Shown piece after piece: positions 6,828 to 13,809 of a stretch of 18,825 nucleotides of DNA. The stretch is taken from positions 1-18,825 of the forward strand of contig CAJGCU010000044.1 of NCBI GenBank assembly GCA_904501945.1, given 5' to 3'. Source of the stretch: an uncultured Bacteroidaceae bacterium (GTDB taxonomy: Bacteria; Bacteroidota; Bacteroidia; Bacteroidales; Bacteroidaceae). The notes beneath the pieces are model-generated. The model saw nothing but the letters and a program-made list of their open reading frames with translations, ran no database searches and was not told the origin of the DNA. The first letter of the stretch is position 1. Each line of letters starts with the position of its first letter. Made by a program: the position numbers and the translations under genes.

Positions 6828-7808
6828 ATGATGAATAAGATAAATTGTATAGGAATTCTTACATCTGGAGGTGATTCGCCAGGTATGAATGCGGCTATTC
6901 GTGCAGTAACTCGCTCGGCTATCTGTAAAGGCTTTGCTGTGAAGGGGATATATCGTGGATACGATGGACTTGTGAATGGAGAAATCAAAGAGTTTACAAC
7001 AGAGAGTGTGAGCAATATCATAGCACGAGGAGGAACTATTCTCAAAAGTGCGAGAAGCCAGAGTTTTATGACTCCAGAAGGTCGCCGAAAAGCATTTGAG
7101 AATATGCAGAAAGAAGGGATTGACGCGTTGGTGGTGATTGGTGGTAATGGTTCTTTGACTGGTGCTCGCATTTTTGCTCAAGAATTCGATGTTCCCTGTA
7201 TCGGTTTGCCAGGAACTATAGATAACGACCTTTATGGTACAGATTTGACAATTGGCTATGATACCACGCTTAATACGATTGTTGAATGTGTGGACAAAAT
7301 CAGGGATACTGCTAATTCGCACGAACGTATTTTTTTTGTTGAAGTGATGGGGCGCGATGCGGGATTCTTGGCACAGAACAGTGCGATTGCCAGTGGCGCA
7401 GAGGCCGCAATCATACCAGAAGACAGTACAGATGCGGACCAGTTAGAACATTTCATTGGTCGCGGTATTCGTAAGAGCAAAAACTCCAGTATCGTGATTG
7501 TCAGTGAGAGTCCGAAGTGCGGGGCTATGTTTTATGCGGATCGCGTGAAAAAAGAGTATCCACAATATGATGTGCGTGTTTCCATTCTAGGCCATTTGCA
7601 GCGAGGTGGGTCTCCATCTGCACGTGATCGGATTCTGGCAAGCCGCCTAGGAGCAGGCGTGATAGATGCTATTCTTGACGGCCAACGTAATGTGATGATT
7701 GGCATCCGTAACGATGATGTTGTTTATGTGCCTTTTACAGACGCAATTCGTTCTGATAAGGCTATCAATAAGAGTCTTATTAGAGTTCTTGATGAATTGT
7801 CGATATAG
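6828..7808 (+). CDS. pfkA: 6-phosphofructokinase (ATP-type, PfkA family)
   Basis: The enzyme phosphorylates fructose 6-phosphate to fructose 1,6-bisphosphate, the committed step of glycolysis. The product is 326 residues, close to E. coli PfkA. GILTSGGDSPGMNAAIR is the N-terminal nucleotide loop. GLPGTIDNDLYGTD holds the catalytic Asp (TIDND). VEVMGRDAGF binds substrate. LGHLQRGGSPSARDRILASRLG is the C-terminal substrate and effector block. The loop that usually reads GGDGS reads GGNGS here (codon AAT). The second G of that loop is kept, as in ATP-dependent rather than PPi-dependent forms. The frame extends to 6789 inside nhaD, but I prefer the ATG pair at 6828/6831 just after AGAAGG (6820-6825); 6831 is an equally good start. 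Confidence 0.95.
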   Translation: MMNKINCIGILTSGGDSPGMNAAIRAVTRSAICKGFAVKGIYRGYDGLVNGEIKEFTTESVSNIIARGGTILKSARSQSFMTPEGRRKAFENMQKEGIDALVVIGGNGSLTGARIFAQEFDVPCIGLPGTIDNDLYGTDLTIGYDTTLNTIVECVDKIRDTANSHERIFFVEVMGRDAGFLAQNSAIASGAEAAIIPEDSTDADQLEHFIGRGIRKSKNSSIVIVSESPKCGAMFYADRVKKEYPQYDVRVSILGHLQRGGSPSARDRILASRLGAGVIDAILDGQRNVMIGIRNDDVVYVPFTDAIRSDKAINKSLIRVLDELSI

Positions 7809-7876
7809 GCATCTAGAAAGAATTTATCATTTTTTTGATTTGTTAGAGTGAAGTAAAACCTGTAAATGAAGTAGCC

Positions 7877-8626
7877 ATGAATAATCTGCTAACCATATTG
7901 GGGCCTACAGCATGCGGTAAGACTACTTTTGCCGCGCATTTGGCATATGATATGGGGGGAGAAATTATTAGTGCAGATAGCCGTCAAGTATATCGCGGAA
8001 TGGATATTGGTACGGGCAAAGATTTAGCTGATTATCGGGTAAATGGGCAGGATATCCCATATCACTTGATTGATATTGCTGATGCGGGAACACGATACAA
8101 TGTATATGAATGGCAACATGGATTTTTGGATGCTTACAACGACATTGTTGAAAGAGGAAATACGCCCATTCTTTGTGGTGGTACTGGCATGTACATTGAA
8201 AGCGTTATTAAGGCTTATGAGTTTGATGGGAGAGTGTTCCCTGAATTCAACTCATTGATTGTTGGATTAGATATCAGTCGTGAATTGCGGAGAGAAAAGA
8301 TAAGCAAGCGTTTGAGATCACGATTAGATGAAGGTATGGTGGAAGAAATTCGAGGACTTATAGATAATGGCGTATCGACCAATCAATTAATTAGATACGG
8401 ACTCGAATATAAGTTCGTGACACTTTATTTGCTTGGGCAATTGCAGTATGATGAAATGGTTTCTTTGTTAGAGATAGCAATTCACCAGTTTGCTAAGCGG
8501 CAAATGACATGGTTTCGAGGTATGGAAGAAAGACGAGGTGTTAAAATTCATTGGCTCAGCATTGAAATGCCAATTGAAGAGCGTATACAACAAGTAAAAG
8601 AATTATGGCAGATACAAATCGCATAG
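7877..8626 (+). CDS. Short MiaA-like tRNA dimethylallyltransferase homologue
   Basis: MiaA transfers a dimethylallyl group to A37 of tRNAs that read UNN codons. This homologue keeps the P-loop GPTACGKT (residues 9-16), ISADSRQVYRGMDIGTGK with the catalytic Asp (34), GGTGMYIES (101-109) and the C-terminal AKRQMTWFRGME (206-217). At 249 residues it is far shorter than the usual 300-320. Only about a dozen residues separate the GGTGMYI region from the helix SRELRREKISKRL, where normal MiaA has some 70 residues forming the tRNA-binding insertion. The usual Q-x-x-GYKE block is also altered (RYGLEYKF). Bacteroidetes often carry a second MiaA homologue, and this is probably that one. Its substrate is uncertain. 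It overlaps the next gene by 22 bp. Confidence 0.8.
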   Translation: MNNLLTILGPTACGKTTFAAHLAYDMGGEIISADSRQVYRGMDIGTGKDLADYRVNGQDIPYHLIDIADAGTRYNVYEWQHGFLDAYNDIVERGNTPILCGGTGMYIESVIKAYEFDGRVFPEFNSLIVGLDISRELRREKISKRLRSRLDEGMVEEIRGLIDNGVSTNQLIRYGLEYKFVTLYLLGQLQYDEMVSLLEIAIHQFAKRQMTWFRGMEERRGVKIHWLSIEMPIEERIQQVKELWQIQIA

Positions 8627-9549
8627 GCGTTATATATAGTCCCCACTTTGGATTGGATTTGTCGCAAAAACGATGGGTTCAGATACGTAATTATATGGAA
8701 TTGAAGGGGGTGAAGTATGATTTTGTTCAGTCGGAAGCATCAGGCTCTGTTGAAAGATTGACGAAAATGATGTGTGTGAACGGGTATGAAACAATTGTGA
8801 TTGTTGGAGGTGATGGATCCCTCAATAGTGCCGTCAATGCTATGATGCAATACAGAGATTCTTTGCCTGAGAATTTTGCATTTGCAATCATTCCCAATGG
8901 AATAGCCAATGACTTCTCACGTTTTTGGGGCGTGTCTGTGGATGATTATAAGCAAGTGATAGATGGAATCATAGCTCGTAATATTCGCAAGGTCGATGTG
9001 GGCTGCTGTACTTATTATGACGATAATATTCCACAGCGGCGTTATTTCCTGAATTGTTTAAATATAGGTCTTGGTGCAAGGCTCATCAAAACAACAAATG
9101 ATGCCGCACAAATAATAGGTTCTCATAAACTTTCTGTTATTCCAGCTCTTGTTAGTCAGATATTTGAGCGAATGCAATACAATTTATCATTGAAGATTGA
9201 AACGGAAGAAATAGAAGGTAAGTATATGTCTGTGTGTATAGGAAATTGTCATGGATACGGACAGACGCCTAACTCGGTGCCTTACAATGGTTTGCTTGAT
9301 GTTTCACTCATTACGCGTCCTGAATGGTGGCAATTGTTTGAAGGCTTTTGGCTATTGGGAAAAGGGCGCTTTCTTAATTATAAGAATGTGCACCCTTATC
9401 GAGCAAAGCAAGTTATTGTTAACGATGTGGATAAGGCCTTAGTTTCTCTTGATGGTTTGGAACTTCCTGTGAAGAATGCAATCCCATTACGTGTTGAAAT
9501 AGAAAAAGATGCACTGGATTTTATTGTGCCGATTATCCAATCTTATTGA
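8605..9549 (+). CDS. Diacylglycerol kinase family lipid kinase
   Basis: A 314-residue protein of the DagK/YegS/sphingosine kinase fold. The nucleotide-binding motif IVIVGGDGSLNSAVNA has GGDGS at residues 68-72. AIIPNGIANDFSRFWGV follows, matching the conserved P-x-G-T-x-N-D-x-A-R region with Ile-Ala replacing the usual residues. FLNCLNIGLGARLI and GLLDVSLI are further family motifs. Members phosphorylate diacylglycerol or related membrane lipids at the cytoplasmic face. The ATG lies inside the end of the MiaA-like gene, which suggests translational coupling. The 3' end overlaps the convergent Crp/Fnr gene by 17 bp. The exact lipid is unknown. Confidence 0.87.
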   Translation: MADTNRIGVIYSPHFGLDLSQKRWVQIRNYMELKGVKYDFVQSEASGSVERLTKMMCVNGYETIVIVGGDGSLNSAVNAMMQYRDSLPENFAFAIIPNGIANDFSRFWGVSVDDYKQVIDGIIARNIRKVDVGCCTYYDDNIPQRRYFLNCLNIGLGARLIKTTNDAAQIIGSHKLSVIPALVSQIFERMQYNLSLKIETEEIEGKYMSVCIGNCHGYGQTPNSVPYNGLLDVSLITRPEWWQLFEGFWLLGKGRFLNYKNVHPYRAKQVIVNDVDKALVSLDGLELPVKNAIPLRVEIEKDALDFIVPIIQSY

Positions 9550-10237
9550 TTCTTTCCAGACTATCGTTGTCAATAATCTTTATCTTCTTTCCTTCAATGG
9601 CGATAATCTTTTCTTGAGCAAATGCAGAAAGGGTGCGGATGGCATTCGAAGTGGTCATGTTGGACATATTGGCCAAATCCTCTCGTGAGAGGTATATGGA
9701 TAGCGTTGAGCCGTCTTCTTCTAAACCGTAATTGTCACGAAGGAAGATAAGTGATTCGGCCAATCTGCCTCGTATGTGCTTCTGTGTGAGATTGACTGTG
9801 CGCTGGTCTGAAACCCCGACTTCGACAGCAAGTTGTTTGACAAAAAACAGTGCTAAATGACAGTTTTCTGTCATCCATTTTTCAATGAGGTCAATAGGAA
9901 TGAAACAAATCGTGCTGGCTTCGAATGCAGCAGCGGAAGTGACATAGTTCTGGTTGGCAAAATAAGCACGGTAACCGAAATATTCAACGGGCTTGATGAC
10001 ACGGACAATTTGTGTTCTTCCGCTAATTCCATCCTTGTAGATTTTCACTTTTCCGCTGATGAGGCAATGCAACATCTGAGGCACTTCTCCTTCTTGGTAG
10101 ATTGCCTCATTTTTCTTAAATTGCTGGACTGATATGCAGTTTTTCAATTCGTCTTGTTGTTGCACTGTGAGCAACAGCATGAGATCTTGAATACTATTCG
10201 TTATGTCTGCCCAGATAAAAGAGTCTTTTTTCTTCAT
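9533..10237 (-). CDS. Crp/Fnr family transcriptional regulator
   Basis: A 234-residue regulator with an N-terminal cyclic-nucleotide-binding-like beta barrel (about residues 25-125; FKKNEAIYQEGEVPQMLHCLISGKVKIYK) and a dimerisation helix. The C-terminal winged helix-turn-helix covers about 180-225 (LSREDLANMSNMTTSNAIRTL). No N-terminal cysteine cluster of the Fnr type is present, and the usual cAMP-binding Arg-Ser pair is not evident, so the signal is unknown. It is divergent from the glycogen operon across a 224-bp region with back-to-back promoters, so it may control that operon (inference). Its last 17 bp overlap the convergent lipid kinase gene. Confidence 0.93.
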   Translation of the reverse strand: MKKKDSFIWADITNSIQDLMLLLTVQQQDELKNCISVQQFKKNEAIYQEGEVPQMLHCLISGKVKIYKDGISGRTQIVRVIKPVEYFGYRAYFANQNYVTSAAAFEASTICFIPIDLIEKWMTENCHLALFFVKQLAVEVGVSDQRTVNLTQKHIRGRLAESLIFLRDNYGLEEDGSTLSIYLSREDLANMSNMTTSNAIRTLSAFAQEKIIAIEGKKIKIIDNDSLERINKIG

Positions 10238-10259
10238 TACCTCGACATATTTTGTATTG

Positions 10260-10291
10260 CAAAGTTACACACAAGTTGTAAATTAAACAAA
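10260..10291 (-). promoter_or_regulatory. Promoter of the Crp/Fnr regulator gene
   Basis: On the minus strand, TTTG (10291-10288), 20 nt, then TAACTTTG (10267-10260) match both Bacteroidetes elements perfectly. The predicted start is near 10253, about 16 nt before the ATG at 10237. Confidence 0.8.
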
Positions 10292-10379
10292 CCTTTTTCT
10301 CAGTTTTTCTGCTTTTCAACATGTTTTTTTGTCTTTTTGGTTCGTGTACTTATTTTTTTTCAAAAAAAACGGGCGAAAG

Positions 10380-10411
10380 GTTGTTCGTACGAAAAAAAAA
10401 GCTTAATTTTG
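10380..10411 (+). promoter_or_regulatory. Promoter of the glycogen operon
   Basis: GTTG (10380-10383), 20 nt, then TAATTTTG (10404-10411) fit the Bacteroidetes pattern with one -33 mismatch. The predicted start is near 10416, leaving about 45 nt of A-rich leader before the ATG at 10462. It is divergent from the regulator promoter, with about 90 bp between the two -33 elements. Confidence 0.7.
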
Positions 10412-10461
10412 GAAATTAAAACCTATATAAAAGAAAAACAACAATACCTTAAAATACAACT

Positions 10462-12405
10462 ATGAGTTATTTACGTTTTGATAAAACTCTGATGGCTAAC
10501 CTGCAGGAGTCTTTGCCTAAAGAAATTCTGCGGACCAATAAGTCAGGTGCGTATTCATGCTCTTCTATTGTAGATTGCAATACGCGTAAATATCACGGTT
10601 TGTTGGTTGTTCCTGTTCCAGAACTGGATGGAGAGAACCATGTTCTTCTTTCTTCGCTTGATGAAACCGTCATTCAGCATGGTGCTCAGTTCAATCTTGG
10701 ACTCCACAAGTATTCTGGCAATGTGTACAGTCCTAATGGACACAAGTACATACGCTCATGTGAATGGGAAAAACTACCGACTACTATATACCGTGTTGGT
10801 GGAGTGATCTTGAAAAAAGAAAAAGTTTTTCAGCACTTTGAAAACCGAATTCTGATTCGTTACACCTTGCTGGATGCTCATTCTGTGACCACGTTGCGTC
10901 TTCGCCCCTTCTTGGCGTTCCGAAGCGTAGAAGTGTGTACCCATGAAAATGCTGGTGCAAGCCGAGAATATGCGGCAATTGATAATGGTATCAAGACGCG
11001 TATGTATCCGGGCTACCCTGAACTCATGATGCAGTTGAACAAGAAGAATGAGTTTGTGTTTGAACCTAACTGGTATCACGGCATTGAATATCAGAAAGAG
11101 CAAGAGCTTGGATATGAATACAAGGAAGATTTGTATGTTCCTGGATATTTCGAGTTCAATATCAAGAAAGGCGAGAGCGTCGTGTTTGCAGCAGGCGTGA
11201 GCGAACTCAAATCTAATCAGCTGAAGAAAATATTTGATTATGAATATGATGTCCATGTGCCTCGCACGAATTTCCAGTCTTGCTTGGTAAATGCGGCACA
11301 TCAGTTCCATTATGAAAAGGATGGCGAGAACTACATTATTGCAGGCTATCCTTGGTTCAAGTGTCGTGCTCGTGATATGTTTGTGTCGCTTCCTGGCCTA
11401 ACATTGGCTATTGATGAGACAGAATATTACGAGAAAGCCATGAAGACAGCGGAAAAAGCTATTTCTGATTTCATGGAAGGCAAGAAGTCTGACATCATGA
11501 TGTACGAAATAGACAAGCCAGATGTGTTCCTGTGGGCTGTGTGGTGTATCCAGCAATATTCTCGTTTGATTGGTGCAGATGCAGCCATCAAGAAGTATGG
11601 AAAACTTGTTGACAAAATTGTAGATTTCATTCTGCAAGACAAACATAAGAATTTGAAAGTCCATGAGAATGGATTGCTTTATATCAATGGACGCAAATGT
11701 GCAATGACGTGGATGAACTCCGAGATTAACGGATTCCCAGTCGTTCCACGTTCTGGCTATGTGGTAGAAATCAATGCATTATGGTATAACGCTTTGATGT
11801 TTAATGCGGATATGTTGATGGCAACAGGGCGCACTGCAGAAGCAGGAAAATATACCAAACAAGCAGAGGTAACAGGACAGTCATTCAAGGAGGTCTTCTT
11901 GAATGAGCATGGCTATCTGCTTGATTATGTAGATGATGGATATATCTCTTGGTCTGTTCGTCCTAATATGTTGATAGCATCTTCTTTGGAATACAGTCCA
12001 TTGTCTACTCCAGAACGGAAAAAGATTTTAGATATCTGTACCAAAGAATTGCTCACTCCAAAGGGCATGCGTTCTCTTTCTCCAAAATCAGGCGGTTATA
12101 ACCCTATTTATCAGGGCGGACAGGCACAGCGCGATGCGGCATACCATCAAGGAACGGTATGGCCTTGGCTCTCTGGATTTTATCTTGAAACCAGTCTCAA
12201 GGTTTACAAGAAGAGCAGTCTCTCTTGGGTAGATCGTTGTTTCGTGGGTCTGGAAGAAGAAATGAACTATCATTGCATTGGAACTTTGCCAGAGTTGTTC
12301 GATGGTAATCCTCCATTCAGTGGACGCGGTGCATTATCTTTCGCCATGAATGTTGCAGCCGTACTGCGTGTCAATAAAGTTTTGTCTAAATTTTATAACT
12401 ATTAA
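10462..12405 (+). CDS. Glycogen debranching enzyme (amylo-alpha-1,6-glucosidase, GH133 type)
   Basis: This 647-residue protein should hydrolyse the alpha-1,6-linked stubs of glycogen in the cytoplasm. The N-terminal domain (about residues 15-260) includes TNKSGAYSCSSIVDCNTRKYHGLLV and LLSSLDETV, typical of the bacterial debranching N-domain. The (alpha/alpha)6 C-terminal domain (about 290-640) includes FKCRARDMFVSLPGL, MTWMNSEINGFPVVPRSGYVVEINALWYNAL and AAYHQGTVWPWLSGFYLE, all hallmarks of the GDE_C family. No signal peptide is present, which fits storage glycogen rather than external starch. It is the first gene of an operon with a GT4 glycosyltransferase and a GH57 protein, an order I know from other Bacteroidales. 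Confidence 0.93.
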   Translation: MSYLRFDKTLMANLQESLPKEILRTNKSGAYSCSSIVDCNTRKYHGLLVVPVPELDGENHVLLSSLDETVIQHGAQFNLGLHKYSGNVYSPNGHKYIRSCEWEKLPTTIYRVGGVILKKEKVFQHFENRILIRYTLLDAHSVTTLRLRPFLAFRSVEVCTHENAGASREYAAIDNGIKTRMYPGYPELMMQLNKKNEFVFEPNWYHGIEYQKEQELGYEYKEDLYVPGYFEFNIKKGESVVFAAGVSELKSNQLKKIFDYEYDVHVPRTNFQSCLVNAAHQFHYEKDGENYIIAGYPWFKCRARDMFVSLPGLTLAIDETEYYEKAMKTAEKAISDFMEGKKSDIMMYEIDKPDVFLWAVWCIQQYSRLIGADAAIKKYGKLVDKIVDFILQDKHKNLKVHENGLLYINGRKCAMTWMNSEINGFPVVPRSGYVVEINALWYNALMFNADMLMATGRTAEAGKYTKQAEVTGQSFKEVFLNEHGYLLDYVDDGYISWSVRPNMLIASSLEYSPLSTPERKKILDICTKELLTPKGMRSLSPKSGGYNPIYQGGQAQRDAAYHQGTVWPWLSGFYLETSLKVYKKSSLSWVDRCFVGLEEEMNYHCIGTLPELFDGNPPFSGRGALSFAMNVAAVLRVNKVLSKFYNY

Positions 12406-12407
12406 AA

Positions 12408-12414
12408 AAGGAGG
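12408..12414 (+). promoter_or_regulatory. Unusually complete Shine-Dalgarno sequence before the glycosyltransferase
   Basis: AAGGAGG lies 11 nt before the ATG at 12426 and just after the debranching enzyme stop. Most genes here lack a recognisable Shine-Dalgarno, as is usual in Bacteroidetes, so this near-perfect match stands out. The spacing is a little long. Confidence 0.5.
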
Positions 12415-12425
12415 ACATCAGGAAT

Positions 12426-13703
12426 ATGAAAGTTTTAATGTTTGGTTGGGAATTCCCTCCTAAAATCTATGGTGGATTGGCTGTCGCTTCCTATGGAATT
12501 ACTAAAGGAATGATTGAAGGGCAGCCTGATGCAGAGATCACCTTTTGCCTTCCTAAGCCATGTGGCGAAGAAGAAAACTTCCTTCGTATCATAGGTATGA
12601 ATCAAGTGCCAATCGTGTATCGCGACCACGATTACGACTATGTGAAAAGTCGTATGCCAAACTATATGACTCCTGAAGATTATTACAACTTCAGAAACCA
12701 TATCTATGCAGACTTTTCTTATATGAATGTCAACGACATGGGTTGCATGGAGTTTGCAGGCGGCTATCCTAGTAATCTGCATGACGAAATCAACAATTTC
12801 TCAATCATAGCAGGCGTGGTGGCACGTTCAGAACAGTTTGATATCATTCATGCTCACGACTGGCTCACTTATCCAGCTGGTGTTCATGCCAAGATGGTTA
12901 GCGGAAAGCCATTGTGCATTCATGTTCATGCTACAGACTTCGACCGTTCTCGCGGAAAAGTGAATCCTACCGTTTATTCAATCGAGAAGAATGGTATGGA
13001 TCACGCTGATTGTATCATGTGCGTGTCAGAGTTGACTCGTCAGACTGTCATACGTGAATATCATCAGGATCCTCGTAAGTGCTTTGCTATGCACAATGCC
13101 GTTTATCCTCTTCCACAAGAATATCTTGACATTCCTCGTGTTGACCATGGCAAAGAGAAGGTTGTAACTTTCCTCGGACGAATCACGATGCAGAAAGGTC
13201 CAGAGTATTTCATCGAAGCAGCCGACCTTGTTTGTCAGCGTTCAAAGAATATCCGATTCTGTTTTGCAGGTTCTGGCGACAAATATTGGGAGATGGTTGA
13301 CCTTGCAGCAGCAAAAGGCATAGCCGACCGTTGTCACTTCCCTGGTTTCCAGCGAGGCAAACAGGTGTATGAGTGCTATAAGGCCAGCGACGTTTTTGTC
13401 ATGCCGTCAGTGTCGGAGCCGTTTGGTATTGCTCCGCTTGAAGCCATGCAGTGCGGTACTCCTTCCATCATCTCCAAGCAATCAGGTTGTGGTGAAATTC
13501 TTGATAAAGTAATCAAAGTTGACTATTGGGACATCAATGCCATGGCAGATGCCATCTACTCCCTCTGTACCAATGAAGGACTTCACACCTACTTGCGTGA
13601 TGAAGGCTTGAAGGAAGTGGCAGAAATCACTTGGGTAAAAGTAGGGCACCGCATTCGCAAACTGTACGATGAGTGCATCTATAACGGAGGATTTATACAT
13701 TAA
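12426..13703 (+). CDS. GT4-type glycosyltransferase of the glycogen/alpha-glucan cluster
   Basis: A 425-residue GT-B fold transferase that probably uses a nucleotide-glucose donor to extend alpha-glucan. The N-terminal WEFPPKIYGGLAVASYGITKGM (about residues 8-29) matches the glycine-rich loop of glycogen synthase-like enzymes (GGLA). FDIIHAHDWLTYPAGVHA follows. The C-terminal domain has VVTFLGRITMQKGPEYFIEAA and the donor-site E-x7-E motif SEPFGIAPLE (near 327-336), then MQCGTPSIISKQSGCGE. It starts 20 bp after the debranching enzyme stop. The neighbourhood suggests glycogen synthesis, but a trehalose- or sucrose-type synthase cannot be excluded from sequence alone. Confidence 0.87.
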   Translation: MKVLMFGWEFPPKIYGGLAVASYGITKGMIEGQPDAEITFCLPKPCGEEENFLRIIGMNQVPIVYRDHDYDYVKSRMPNYMTPEDYYNFRNHIYADFSYMNVNDMGCMEFAGGYPSNLHDEINNFSIIAGVVARSEQFDIIHAHDWLTYPAGVHAKMVSGKPLCIHVHATDFDRSRGKVNPTVYSIEKNGMDHADCIMCVSELTRQTVIREYHQDPRKCFAMHNAVYPLPQEYLDIPRVDHGKEKVVTFLGRITMQKGPEYFIEAADLVCQRSKNIRFCFAGSGDKYWEMVDLAAAKGIADRCHFPGFQRGKQVYECYKASDVFVMPSVSEPFGIAPLEAMQCGTPSIISKQSGCGEILDKVIKVDYWDINAMADAIYSLCTNEGLHTYLRDEGLKEVAEITWVKVGHRIRKLYDECIYNGGFIH

Positions 13704-13711
13704 ACATTAAT

Positions 13712-13800
13712 CGGTTATACGGTTGTACGGTTATACGGTTGTACGGCCTTCTCCTGAAGACCAACCGCAAAACCTTAAAACCGCAAAACCTTAAAACCGC
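13712..13800. repeat. Octamer-repeat intergenic element inside the glycogen operon
   Basis: The left half is two perfect copies of CGGTTATACGGTTGTA (13712-13727, 13728-13743), i.e. tandem octamers CGGTTRTA. The right half is two perfect copies of AACCGCAAAACCTTAA (13763-13778, 13779-13794) and the start of a third. The halves are partly complementary through CGGTT/AACCG, separated by about 19 bp, so the RNA can form several alternative hairpins. The element fills nearly all of the 106-bp gap between the glycosyltransferase and GH57 genes. It shares its 8-bp grammar with the element at 5320-5382. No long T-tract follows, so it may be a processing or attenuation site rather than a full terminator. 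Confidence 0.8.
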
Positions 13801-13809
13801 AAAAAAAAT

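Noticed and set aside
6804..7322. Minus-strand ORF of 172 codons
   Set aside because: It lies opposite the well-supported pfkA and its translation has no family features.
13712..13800. CRISPR-like appearance of regularly repeated units
   Set aside because: The units are 8-16 bp with no spacers, and no cas genes are present; this is a tandem repeat element.
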